Below, one piece after another: positions 9,091 through 19,745 of a stretch of 64,000 nucleotides of DNA; position 1 is the stretch's first letter, and every line of letters starts with the position of its first letter. Under the pieces are notes generated by a model that was not told where the DNA came from, ran no database searches, and was given only the letters and a program-made list of their open reading frames with translations. The stretch spans positions 3,590,820-3,654,819 of the forward strand of contig SIJG01000004.1 in NCBI GenBank assembly GCA_023374025.1. Reading direction: 5' to 3'. The stretch comes from Heterodera schachtii. Lineage: Eukaryota > Nematoda > Chromadorea > Rhabditida > Heteroderidae. The translations under genes and the position numbers were made by a program.

Positions 9091-11636
9091 GCTATAACAA
9101 GTACATATTAAAACAATCTGCACAATTTCTCAAAAGACAAAAACATTTAACACGGGAATATATTTATATTAAAAATGAATTATTACCCCTGTATGAAAAT
9201 AATGGATGATGCAAGATAAAAAAGATTATAATTGTAAGAAGTCATAAACTTCTTTTAATCAATATTAAAATTAAAGTTATAACAATTTAAAAGTAGAACA
9301 TAAAACAATTCAAATGAATATTTAAAAAATATAGTAACGAAAATATAAATTAGAAGGCACCTATAATGGTAAATTTTTTTAGTAAAACAAAATAACTTCC
9401 AAAATTAATGTGATTAGAAAAAAGCAATAACCTATTAATAAGAATACATAAAAAAGAATTTCCAAGTTCTGACTTTAAATTAAAATAAGAAAAGGAAATA
9501 AGTTTTTACAATAATTCCTTCAGAATTTTTTGAAGTAAAAATAGTAAAAGGTATAAATAGGAAAATTAAAAAATCTAATTTTTATTATAATAGTACAAAA
9601 AAAAATAAACAATAAAAATAAAATATAATAACTAATAATATAACGTAGAACATCTCAGCGAGAAAATAAAAATTTTATCAAAAAAACAAAAACAAAATAA
9701 TGCAAATTGTTGCATTCATAATAAAGTCTAATCAATATACTCAGAAATATGCAAACTTTACCTGAAATAAACTAAAAAATTTTACCGCCATCCATGAAAA
9801 TTATTCACTCGAGCATGAATCATGATCAAAACGTCCTCATGGCAAGATTAAAAAGGACAAATTCGAATCAAAAGAAGAAAATCCGAAAATAAAAAATCTA
9901 GGTAAGAACAAAAAATAATGAATAAATTTAAATAAATAAATACAGCTACTATTATAGATTCTCCTTTATAAATTTATTCTTTTTAATTAATTTTTTCTAA
10001 TGTTTCATTAATTTCATTTTACCAATAATTTATTTTTTTAATTCGATAGCAATTATACTAATTGTTTGCTGTTTTATTTTATGCTTGAATCTTTTATATA
10101 ATAAATTATTCAAGACATAAAGACCAGCAATAAATAACAATAATATTAAGAGCGTTGTCACTTGAAAGGCATAATAAACAATGCTTTTTAAAATCTATTA
10201 GTTTTTTGAATATTTTTTATATCTCATTTGTACATTCGATTTTATTGATTAAAATAAAATAAATATTAGATTTTATGCTACTTGATTTTTATATTAATTG
10301 TTTTTACGTAGTTCCGCGTGATCAGTCCAGTGTTTCAGGGATCATAATTTATTTTATAATAATATTAATCTCTTTATCGCTGAAATTTATATAATTACTC
10401 TTGATGTAAACCTTTTGGAATATTGATTTATGGTCAATTATAAAATATATTTAAAAAATACATGATGTTCATTATCACTTAGTTATAAGTTTTAAAAATT
10501 TATTAATAAAGTAATAGAGAATTTTAATTTTTATAAATAATTAATTAAAACTCCCACGGTATGATCCAGTTTTGTTTGGATCCAAATTAAAGATAATTAA
10601 ATTTTCTTTTTATCTTTTTGACCTAAAATTATTTTAATACCCTTGAATATTATATTATGGATTTTTCATTGTGTTTCTAGTTATTATGTTACATAAATAA
10701 CGGTTTTTATTTTCATAACCATTTTTTCAAAATATTCATTAGTTTATTACAACATTTCTCTTAAGGATAATTCATAATATTGTTGTAACTTGAAATGAAT
10801 ATATTGCCTCTAATCAGCTATTTAATTAATATTTAAGTCTAACCATTAGTATTTGCGGCTAAATTAGCAGATTATATTGTTTGATTTATTTATATTTTTC
10901 CGATTTATAATCGATTTTAACAACTCCAATTAAACATATTGTTCGTTTGTTTATATTTACACAAAATGAATGTAAAAAACAATTTAGAACATTAAAGAAT
11001 TTTATGATAATAAAAAATATTTATAATACAAGACTGAAAAATGTTAAATTATGAATAGAAAAGTAAGCCTAAATACAAATACAATGTATGAAAAATAAAA
11101 GTGAAAAAGAATCATTCTAACTTAATTTAAATATTTTTATAAAACAATTGAAAATTAAAAAGAAAAATAAGTAAAACTGAAGTAATATTTAAATGCAAAA
11201 ATGATTAAAAGAAACTAAATTTTACATATAATAACAAAAATTAATTTTTTTATGCGAAAAATCGATTAAATATTTACACAATTCAATTGCTAAGTAACAC
11301 ATGGCATGTTAGCGAAAAAAAGTGAAAATTTGCATAAATGTAAATAATAAAACACAAAATACGGCTATTCAGTATATCTTCCTATTGAAAAGTAACATTA
11401 TAGAATCAAACAACATTTTAAATTTTTTGCTCTTAAAATTGATTAATCACGAATACTCAATAAGAATATTTAAACTCGAAATAAAAAACTGAAAAAAAAC
11501 CAGATTGAAAAAATGTTTAGAAATCTTTTCATATATTAAAACTGATCAAAATTTTACAAAGAAATTAAAATTAGATTATTAAAAATATAATAAGACAAGA
11601 AACGCTATTACTTATATTATATATGCCTGTAAACAA

Positions 11637-11639
<3 letters not shown>

Positions 11640-11676
<37 letters not shown>
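11640..11676. repeat. TA microsatellite
   Basis: About 18 uninterrupted TA dinucleotides. Confidence 0.95.
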
Positions 11677-11678
<2 letters not shown>

Positions 11679-12336
11679 AAATTATTGTTTTAACACCATT
11701 GATTTATGAATTAAATGATTCAAAAAACATTAATTTACCAAAAAAAAAATTTAATTTTTAAAGAATATTTTTATATTTGTCATAAAATTTGGTGAAGCAA
11801 TGGTCAATCACAACTTCCCAATTCAATTTTTTTAAAATATTAATAGAAAAAAATTAAATAAATTGGTAAATAACACAAAAAATAACAAAAGAAAATGTAC
11901 CAAATTATAACCAAAATGATTATCAATTTGTAAAATTAAAAACTATATATTTGCAAGTGTTGGTCTTGAATGAATTCAATCAAATAAATTTAAATATTAA
12001 TTCGATTATTATCTAAATGTTTATGAAAATATTGATAAAAATTTGTTTGTAGTAGCAAATATGATTTTAGTCATAAATGACATTGTAAATAAAAATTACA
12101 TTAATTTAAGTAGAACAAATATAAAAATACTAAATATAATTTAAAAACCTATAATTATAATGTTTTTATTTATTTTAAATTAAACTGCAACTAATTAGCG
12201 AAATGCTAAAATTGTCTAATGTAAGAAATAATAAGAAAATTAATCTTTTCAAACAAAAACAATGGAAAATAAACTTTGAACCACATTGAAAATCAAATCA
12301 AATTTTATTTATTAAGATTTAATTTCTTTCGAATTT

Positions 12337-12657
12337 TTAAATGACTCTGTGTTTGGTTTTCCGTTTCACCCGAGTGAGCTTTGGACTTACAAGATTTTTA
12401 AGATCTAACTTGTCAATTTCAATATTAAAAATAAAAACAAATACAGCATTTATATAAAAGTTTATTTCAACGAAAATTAAAAGAAAGTAATAAAAGTAAA
12501 AACCGAATAAAATCAAATAAGAATATAAAAATGCTGAAAAGAAATTATAAGTCCAAATAATGAAAAGGCATAGGAGACCCAGCCGTTTGCCCAACAAAAA
12601 TACGAGGTTTTTCCGTCGAGCGAGTCTTTTGAACCGGAGTTTCAAAATCTTTAACAC
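12337..12657 (-). CDS. Doubtful 106-codon frame, maybe two exon pieces
   Basis: The ends of this minus-strand frame are less A+T-rich than the middle. The start reads MLKILKLRFKRLARRKNLVF and the end DLKNLVSPKLTRVKRKTKH, both strongly basic. The middle, about 50 residues, is a run of F, Y, I and L, what AT-rich non-coding DNA would give. It may be two basic exon fragments around a read-through intron, but no clear splice sites were found. I do not recognise a family. A chance frame is also possible. Confidence 0.25.
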   Translation of the reverse strand: MLKILKLRFKRLARRKNLVFLLGKRLGLLCLFIIWTYNFFSAFLYSYLILFGFYFYYFLLIFVEINFYINAVFVFIFNIEIDKLDLKNLVSPKLTRVKRKTKHRVI

Positions 12658-13015
12658 AAAAAATCAAAATTATAAAGCCTAAAGAAGAATAAGAAGTGCA
12701 AACGAAATAAAAGTTCCAAATTCAAAAGTTATTTGATTTATTATTAAATTTATTTTGGTGATTTAATAGATTCTTCTTTAATTTAAAATCAAATGTATAC
12801 ATTGGCAATAGTAATGAACAAAATTTTAAGAAAAGTTTCTTAAAAATTTTCTTTTTTTTAGATAATCAGATAAATTTCACTACCAAATTGTACAAGGAAA
12901 ATTTTCAATTATCTTATTAATAAAAGTGAATAAACGCATAAAAGCTTACTTAGATAAGAACTGTAATTATAAGACACTTAAAAAGATTAGTTAAAATATA
13001 AATGAGAAATAGAGA

Positions 13016-13155
13016 CCGGACAACTGGGGTCGGAGGGATCCCGAGTCGGGATCCCGACTGAATCCCGATCCCGAGTCGGGATCCCGAACGAATCCCGATC
13101 CCGATAAATCCCGAAGAATTTTTTCGGGATCCCGCGGGATTACCGGGATTTGCTA
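13016..13155. repeat. CGGGATCCCG dyad array
   Basis: Repeated GGGATCCCG, AATCCCGATCCCG and CGGGATCCCGCGGGATT blocks. CGGGATCCCG is its own reverse complement, so the array can fold in many ways. In this orientation it matches 39,731-39,914, and in part 14,310-14,375. Confidence 0.85.
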
Positions 13156-13271
13156 AAACCCAATTTTTTATTGGCTTTTTAATTTTTAGTTTTGTGTTAA
13201 GTTTTGTTCAAATGCTTATCTAATATTTATAATTGATCAATTCGATTGTGAAAAATAGGGATGGTAATTAT

Positions 13272-13552
13272 CAGGGCTGTAAAAAATATGCACGAAAGGT
13301 AGCCTAAATATGCCAATGAGCTACATTTCTTTTATAAAATTCTCTTTAGCAAATATTGACATTTTTTAAATCAAAATTTTGTCATGAAAAAAAATTTTGG
13401 GGGAAGAATTTCGAGAAAATTTTTCAATTCTTAGTGGTGTTTTTAAAAATTTTCGGTCGATTCTTAAGGTGTATGAAGGTGTTTTTCGTACTATTTGGAC
13501 TACGTAGAATCCAGGAAAAAAAATATGCATTTGCATAAAATTTACAGCCCTG
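13272..13552. mobile_element. hAT-type MITE, 281 bp
   Basis: Inverted ends CAGGGCTGTAAA and TTTACAGCCCTG, flanked by GTAATTAT at 13,264-13,271 and 13,553-13,560. The related repeat near 40,010 shows the empty site (GATGGGAATTATATCATG). Internal sequence near 13,410-13,500 shares the GGTGTAT-type module with the elements at 44,964 and 61,525. Confidence 0.9.
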
Positions 13553-13831
13553 GTAATTATATTAGGTTTTTATAGAATTTTTTTTCCAAAATTAGAATAT
13601 CATGCCTAAAAAGTCAGACTGTATGGTCAAAAATTAGAACATTTAACAACATAGCTTTAAATATTTTTTTTACAATTTAATCAATTTATGTCAATTTATT
13701 TATTTTCGCCTCCTATTATCATTTAAACAATTTTAAGGAAATTAAAAATCATAAACTTCATCGGGATTAAAAATCAAGAATTTTTTCGCAGTGAATTTTT
13801 TCAAAAACTTTAGGGGAACAGGGGGGAGGCC

Positions 13832-13853
13832 GGCGGTGCCGATAGGCGCCGCT
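13832..13853 (+). repeat. GC hairpin with GATA loop
   Basis: GGCGGTGCCGATAGGCGCCGCT: one base of the distal arm is changed. It follows a G-run and is followed by AATTTGTTAACAGAA near 13,890. Confidence 0.8.
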
Positions 13854-13961
13854 GGGAAAATTTTGAATTTGAAATGTAATTTGTTAACAGAATTTATCCT
13901 AAACTGTACATATTTTGTGATTTTGAACTAATTTATAAGAAAATAATGGGGTTTTATGTCT

Positions 13962-13983
13962 GGCGGTGCCGATAGGCATCGAA
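13962..13983 (+). repeat. Decayed GC hairpin
   Basis: The first arm and loop, GGCGGTGCCGATAGGC, are kept. The second arm is ruined (ATCGAA), so the stem no longer closes. Confidence 0.65.
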
Positions 13984-14282
13984 GAAAAATATGTAGACAT
14001 CAATTTTATTATGATTTTTTAGACAAAATTCTTAGAAATCGTTGTGCCATAAAACTACCTAATATAAAAAATAAGATTTGATATTCCTTTTTTTGAAAAA
14101 AAAGTCACAAAATAGTCAACTTTTGCGTCAAATTTTAAAAATTTTATTGGAATTTTAGAGAACTGTGAAAATTTTTTTTGGGATTTTTAAGAGATTTCTA
14201 AGAAAAATTAGCAAATGACAATATTTTAATTTAAAATTCAAGATCTTAATTAAAAAATGGTTTTGAAAAATTATCGTGGCTT

Positions 14283-14375
14283 CAATCCCGCGGGATCCCG
14301 CGGGATTTGTAAAATGGTCGGGAGGGATCCCGATTCGGGATCCCGATGAAATCCCGATCCCGACCAATCCCGATG
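14283..14375. repeat. CGGGATCCCG dyad array, second block
   Basis: CCCGCGGGATCCCGCGGGA, then GTCGGGAGGGATCCCGATTC and further GATCCCG blocks. It matches the block at 13,016 in direct orientation but with the sub-blocks in a different order. Confidence 0.8.
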
Positions 14376-14390
14376 AAATATTAAAAATAA

Positions 14391-14943
14391 TAAAATTATT
14401 ATTTTAATATTTTCCAACAATAATAGGTGATACTGATTTTTAACTCAGAAGAATACTAAATGAAATATCATTAATTTATTGAAGTAAATAAAATGGTGAA
14501 TTAAAAAGCTTAATTTTTTGAGATAAATAAAATCAAAATAAACTTAGAAACAAAATAAAGAATGAAACAAGCTTGTCCAGCAGGCAGTGGCAAAACCTAA
14601 CGCTCAATTGTCTATGCAGTTAGGTCTTCAAACCCCAAGACGCATCATTGATGAATGTTATTTTTATTATAATAATTTGGGCATATACAATTAAATTCAA
14701 ATATATTGACGACCATTTCATTGCGAAATAAACAAAATTACAAAAAGTTCATAATAATTCCCCTTCACATTCATTTAAAATTTTATTGAAGAAAATAACG
14801 ATAAATAGTTAATTAATATTAAAATGATCATAATTCGTGGCACAGGCATCTGTTATGGTTTGTTTTTTTCATTAGCTTATTTTAAAATCTATTAAGAAAT
14901 GTCTTCGTTTAATTTTTCACCACTTGCAAACAGTGATCATTTC
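14391..14943. other. AT-rich spacer
   Basis: No open frame or repeat recognised. The stretch at 14,570-14,650 is somewhat higher in G+C. Confidence 0.6.
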
Positions 14944-15331
14944 CTATGATATTGTATTTTGAAACCCACATAGTTGAAGGGTATAATATAAATCGTCGGT
15001 TGGACCCATCGCACAGTTGCATACGATGGCGACGGACAGTTGTTGGGCTTCGACTACAGTTGCGAAGGACCGGCCATTGTACACGTCCCCCGCTTTTCTA
15101 GCAGGGATGTAATAGGATGTGGCATAAATTTGCAATCCGACAACGTCATTTTTTTGTGTAATGGGGATAGAATAGGTATAGAATAATTTTTTGTTCATAA
15201 TATTTAATAAAAACAACTATGTAATTATTATTTATTTTAAACACATCGGATCTGAAGGTAGACCAGGAATGGAATATTCCGATTGTGACTTTGTGCGGAA
15301 CCAATTCTGAGGCGCAAATAAATTTTGGGCC
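14944..15331 (-). CDS. Exon-like region, unknown protein
   Basis: Two minus-strand frames here look coding, with clearly higher G+C than their surroundings. The upstream piece (15,331-15,240) reads GPKFICASELVPHKVTIGIF and ends HSWSTFRSDVF. The downstream piece (to a TAG at 14,944) reads GLQIYATSYYIPARKAGDVY and later AIVCNCAMGPTDDLYYTLQL. They are in different frames, parted by about 50 AT-rich bases that could hold a short intron, though splice sites are unclear. An ATG at 15,216 opens the second piece but lies in AT-rich sequence, so it may not be the true start. I do not recognise the family. It could be a gene end or an element remnant. Confidence 0.4.
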
Positions 15332-15339
15332 AAATTTTA

Positions 15340-15640
15340 TGATGGATATAACAAGTATTTTATGAATTTATGTTGAGATTATAATTTAATTTGTTGCATC
15401 ACTATTGTTATGAAATATGTGATTTGTTGATAATAAAACATTTGCAATGTTGAGAAAAAATCTTATCTTTTTTAAAAATGAGATTTTTATAATATTTTAT
15501 AATTATACATATGTGAATAAATTTAATTAAGGTAAATTTTTTCAGAATATTAAAAAGTCAAATAAAAGTAAAAAAATAGTAATTTTCAATAAAAATATTT
15601 ATATATTTTTTATTGCCTGCTTTTTTCTGACATTTGTCCT
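15340..15640. other. AT-rich spacer
   Basis: Nothing recognised. Confidence 0.7.
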
Positions 15641-15664
15641 ATAATCTATATGGCCTCTTTTGTG

Positions 15665-15787
15665 ATTGTTTGGTGTACGTACGCTAAGTTGATTTCTTTC
15701 GTTGGGCGTACGCCTTTTTTTTGTTGTGCTTTCGATTGGTCATATGCCCAATGTTTTTCTATTGCATTGGGCATACGCCAAACGATT
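15665..15787. repeat. Imperfect inverted repeat with GTACGC motifs
   Basis: Outer arms ATTGTTTGGTGTACG and CATACGCCAAACGAT and inner arms CATATGCCCAATG (15,741) and CATTGGGCATACG (15,765) pair with few mismatches. The palindrome GGCGTACGCC sits between. It could be a small hairpin element; no flanking duplication was found. Confidence 0.55.
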
Positions 15788-16116
15788 GTCGTTTTAATAA
15801 AACCGACAATTGATTACCATTTGTCCCTGACTTATGATCAGGGATCATTTTTTATGTAAATACATTTTTTCCTGGATTCTTCATAGCCTAAATAGTAGGA
15901 AAAACACTTTCTTTTATGTTTGCCAACAGAAGTTGGGACTTTTATTTACATATTTTATATATTTCGGGGTTTTCTACATTTTACATATCTACATATTTTT
16001 ATACAGTTTTTTTGGACTTTTCGCCTTTTTTCGTACATATTTTGCGTTTTTTGAGAATTTTTAAGGAATTTTTTATCAACACCATAACACTCAAAAAACA
16101 GCACAAAATTAAAAAA

Positions 16117-16623
16117 TCAGAGTGTTACATTATAGGGAAGATTTAATAACTGGTCGTCCGGAACAAACACGTGAAGAATATCGTTGTGTTCAGGGCTGGG
16201 GTCTGAATACATACATGTAGAGCGGTTGAGCGACGTTGAAACTCGGCACCCGTTAACACAACACCGGTAACGGATTGATTGGTCTGACCAGCCGGCGCAA
16301 CGAAACCAATAATTACTCAGTTGTATATATTTTCGGGGAATTATTTCTTTTTCTTTTTCCTGTAGGGGTTGGTGATGGGGATATATTGGATCAAACCCCT
16401 TCCTGTAATGGCTATATTCTATTCGCTTTTGCTTCCAGGCTTTTTCCGTCACTTCAATTTCATCATGCTCACCTCCACCAGAATTTCTTAGAGCATGAAG
16501 TTTTGCTAGATTATGAGCGTCAAAAGACGCATATTGAAATTTCTTTATTATCGAGGCCGTACGGCACCCAAAATGTGCCAAAATCGCAAATTTTGGTAAT
16601 TTTTGACAAAATTTTGTAAACAA
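16117..16623 (-). pseudogene. FLYWCH-like zinc-finger frame
   Basis: An open minus-strand frame of 168 codons. About residues 105-155 contain YWFRCAGWSDQSIRYRCCVN, then GCRVSTSLN, and 13 residues later EHND. Aromatic and W, then two cysteines, then a His pair fits a FLYWCH zinc finger, but the last histidine of the usual H-x-H is D here. FLYWCH domains bind DNA or proteins and often sit at the front of MULE transposases, so this may be a transposase fragment. The first 40 residues come from repeat-like sequence and are probably not coding, so the ATG at 16,623 is doubtful. No MULE core was found downstream. An opposite-strand frame (16,275-16,619) is a shadow. Confidence 0.4.
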
Positions 16624-16652
16624 ATTACTTTTAAATTTAGAAAAATTTTTCC

Positions 16653-16674
16653 AGCGGCGTCTATCGGCACAATC
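16653..16674 (-). repeat. Decayed GC hairpin
   Basis: AGCGGCGTCTATCGGCAC with a damaged distal arm. A diverged TTTTGTAAACAAA occupies the place of the usual TGTTAACA palindrome upstream. Confidence 0.6.
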
Positions 16675-16699
16675 GGATCCTAAAAATCCTTAATTTTCT

Positions 16700-17020
16700 T
16701 AAAGTTGGTTCAAAATCAGGGTGCCGACCGAAAGTTTTTCAAAATAAGAACATCAAAGCCAAAAAATTAGATTTTAGGGCCAAAAATAAGAACATTTTGC
16801 AAAATTGCTTCAAATCTGTTAATTTTATAATTTATTCGAACAAAAATCTATTAAATATTATATTTAAAGACCAAAATTTGCGATTTTGGGCTAATTTTTT
16901 AAGAAAAATAGATGTTTTCGGGGGCCGGCGGTGCTGATATGCGTAGCCGGGAGAAAATTTTAAGAATTTCTAATGAATTTTGTTAGAAATTAGCCAAAAT
17001 TTTTCAGGAAAATCGCAATA
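16700..17020. other. Repeat fragments
   Basis: CAGGGTGCCGACCGAAAG at about 16,719 looks like a hAT-type left end but has no partner. A diverged GC hairpin (GGCGGTGCTGATATGCG) begins at 16,927. No gene. Confidence 0.5.
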
Positions 17021-17023
17021 AAA

Positions 17024-17173
17024 AGGTCGATCGGTTCTTTCGGTTTTTTGATTAATTCGGTCGGTAAAAAAACGAAACCGAAAAAACCGAAAAACAAAAA
17101 TTCCTCGGTCGGTTTTTTGGGTCAAAAACCGAAACCGAAAACCGGAAAAAACAGAAAAAAACCGACCGGTCCG
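17024..17173. repeat. ACCG/CGGT dyad tract
   Basis: Repeats of TCGGTCGGTTTTTT and AAAACCGAAACCGAAAACCGG in both orientations. It belongs to the same general type as the CCCG/CGGG arrays but is built on ACCG. Confidence 0.75.
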
Positions 17174-17179
17174 ATATCT

Positions 17180-17586
17180 AATTTAAATCTTTTCTGCCCA
17201 ATTTTTCCACTTATTTATCTGTTTTTGAATTTAAAATCATAATATTTTTTTTCTTAACCATGGACGCTCAGAACAATATTATTATCTTTTTAAAGAACAC
17301 TAAAAAATAATAAATTTTCTTTCTTCTTTTTACATTTCTCTTGCCAGGGCAATCACAATTCAAGCATTTTTCTGGGTAGTCTGCTATTTATTCGATTATT
17401 TAAATTTACTATTTCATTAATTTCATCTAAAAAATTTTGTTTTATTTTATTCTCAATTTGTTTTATAATAATAATGAATTCGATTTTATTTATTAGATTA
17501 TTTTTTTATTTTTTTGAAATAAAATATGTGCATTATAATTTTTTCGTCTGTTTTTAACACTTTTTAAATTTTACAAATTTTCATTG
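17180..17586. other. AT-rich spacer
   Basis: T-rich, no feature recognised. Confidence 0.7.
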
Positions 17587-17594
17587 ATTAAGAA

Positions 17595-17959
17595 AAGGTA
17601 TACGATCTTGATTTGTCAGAAATATGCAGATTTGGAGGTAGTGACCAAATTTATTCGGATTTCTTAAACAAATTCATAATTTTGAAAATCTAGAATAAAA
17701 TTTGACGCAATTTTGGTCATTTTTTGGACGTAAAATTAAGCAAAATTTCAAAAAAACCAGCGACTAAAAATCAAAAATCGCTCAAAATCATGAAAATAAT
17801 TTGCACTCAAATTTCAAAAATCCCAGTCGGCGCATATCGGCAACGACGGACCCACTCCCCTCATTTACCACAAAAACGATTTTTTGGAAATGATTTTTGA
17901 CCTAAAAATCTTATTTTACAGAATTTTCTGCTTCTGAAAGTTTTCAGATCGCATCCCTG
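17595..17959. mobile_element. Old hAT-type MITE, 365 bp
   Basis: Right end AGATCGCATCCCTG; diverged left end AAGGTATACGATCT. Flanks ATTAAGAA (17,587-17,594) and ATTAAAAA (17,960-17,967) match at 7 of 8 bases. The interior is homologous to the element at 18,693 (GATTTGTCAG, GGATTTCTTAAA) and includes a decayed GC hairpin at 17,825. Confidence 0.65.
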
Positions 17960-17967
17960 ATTAAAAA

Positions 17968-18684
17968 AAACTTTACTTAAAATTAATATTTTTTGCTTTT
18001 GTTAAATCATCAATTTTTTATATTAAATTTTTAAGCATCAGTGTACATTTCTCGTATTTTGGGCGGAATTTCATCATTCATGTGTTCATTAAATCTATTT
18101 GACATGTACATATTTTTTGATGTAATATTTAAATACAGTGAAAACTATCCTTTTTAATGCTACTTTTTTAAAGTTGACTCAGAAGGGCTTGAATTGTTAT
18201 TCTTTTCTAATTTATGTATATATATATATTTAAAAAACCGATATCCTTGAAAAATTGATTGGTTTTTAAAAGTATGACTTTTGAATAAATATTTTATCTA
18301 ATTCAAATTTTTTGCTATTCATTTTTATTTAAGATTAAGCTATAAAAGTTCTTTTAAATTTTTTATAAAAAATATAATTCTTACAATAGTTAAATAATAA
18401 TTTTTGATTTTATGTTGTTTGTTTCATTTAATATTTAAATTTCTCTCTTGAAAATCTTATCTTGTATTCCTGCAAAATTTGAACCACAAATTTTCATGTC
18501 ATTTATTTTTCAAATTTATTGCATTTCCTTTAATTTTTTGTATAATTATAATTATCGATTGGTAATTTTATTATTATTTATACACAAAAAGAAAAAAATA
18601 TGACAAATAAAATATTTTATAAAAAAATTTTTTTTATTGTTTTAGATGCGTGCTTAGTCTTTAATTTTTTATTTTAAATGAACC
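17968..18684. other. AT-rich spacer
   Basis: T-rich, no feature recognised. Confidence 0.7.
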
Positions 18685-18692
18685 CTATAAAG

Positions 18693-19144
18693 CAGGGTTC
18701 TCATCTGTCCTGATTTGTCAGATTTGTCCTGATTTGGGGGTAGCGATCAAAATTAGTCCTGATTTCTTAAATAAACTCATATTTTTGAAATTTTATGGAA
18801 TAATATCACTATTTTATCAAGAAAATAAGATTTTTGGCAAAATTTAAACAATTTTTTGGACAAAATCTATTAGCGAATCGCATTAAAATCACAAAATTTT
18901 CCCGGCGGCGCCTATCGGCACCGCCGTACCCCCCCCCCCCCAATGTCTCCGAAAATTTTTGGAAGAAGCGCGCCGTAAAAATGTTTGTTGGCGAAAAATA
19001 TAATATTTAATACCTTTTTGATCGAATAAATTGTAAAAATAACTGTTTTAAAGCAATTTTGCAAAAGGTTCTGATTTTCGAACCCAAAATCTGATTTTTT
19101 GGGCTCGATGTTCTGATTTTGAAAATTTTTCGATGAGAACCCTG
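18693..19144. mobile_element. hAT-type MITE, 452 bp
   Basis: Perfect inverted ends CAGGGTTCTCATC and GATGAGAACCCTG with identical flanks CTATAAAG (18,685-18,692 and 19,145-19,152). Near the left end GTCCTGATTT-like words repeat; near the right end the reversed TTCTGATTTT-like words occur. The centre carries a GC hairpin (18,904), a 13-base C-run (18,929-18,941) and AGAAGCGCGCCGT, so the full hairpin module is present. No coding. Confidence 0.92.
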
Positions 19145-19152
19145 CTATAAAG

Positions 19153-19740
19153 TGTACAATTTATTGACTTGGTCATTCCTTTTAAAAAACTAATTGACCC
19201 AAAGTGAATTGAATGTCATTTGAATGAAAGGAAGAACTTATTACAATGACAATGGAACGATGGCACCGCGTCTTTTTATATTGATTAATGGAAGTAGTGA
19301 GAAAGAGGGAGAGAGAGTGAGAGGGGGGGGGGGAACAGAGAGAGGTGAGGAATTGAAAAAAGTGCAAGAGAGTGGGTAAGTGAATGAATTAGGAAATAAT
19401 AAAAGAAGACGAGCTTAAAGAAGAATAAAGAATAAGGTAAAATTAAAGAATTTTCGTGCTTAACTGTGCGTATCAAGTGCACAAAAAAGCCCTATATATG
19501 AATTATTTAATTTATTGCTTATTTTTTATAGTTTAAAATATTCTTAGATTTTCTTTTTGTAGTTTACCGAGGTTTTTATTTAATTTTATGAAATATTAAT
19601 TTTAATTTCATTTATTCAAATTAATTAAAAAGCTCTCTTTTTGTATTTTTTCACACGAGTCCTTGTTCTTTCTACCCCTTCCGATTCAAAGCCGGACAAT
19701 TCATTTTGGCTATATTTTCATTTATTCATGTTTGGTGCTA
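19153..19740. other. Spacer with GA-rich tract
   Basis: A purine-rich stretch (19,290-19,375) includes an 11-base G-run at 19,323-19,333. Otherwise AT-rich. No gene. Confidence 0.6.
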
Positions 19741-19745
19741 GAAAC

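Larger units (their letters stand above)
7918..9572 (+). repeat. Duplicated segment, copy 2
   Basis: Matches 1-1405. Contains an extra 251 bp at 9195-9445 and lacks the 216-bp insertion seen in the neighbouring unit of copy 1. The MITE, its flanks and the dispersed unit are all shared. Confidence 0.9.
9573..13013. other. AT desert, no firm gene
   Basis: T-rich on the plus strand at about 9,950-10,900 and A-rich beyond. Contains a TA microsatellite and one doubtful frame (12,337-12,657). Nothing else was recognised. Confidence 0.6.
13014..14390. mobile_element. CGGGATCCCG-array element, copy 1
   Basis: Opens with a palindrome-rich GC array (13,016-13,155) and closes with a second one (14,283-14,375). 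Between them are AT-rich DNA, a 281-bp MITE and two GC hairpins (13,832 and 13,962). The region from 13,016 to about 14,180 is homologous to 39,731-40,605, which lacks the MITE. No coding frame, inverted ends or target duplication could be fixed, so its class is unknown. Confidence 0.6.

Noticed and set aside
16719..17040. hAT-type element starting CAGGGTGCCGACCGAAAG
   Set aside because: No inverted partner or matching flank was found downstream or upstream.
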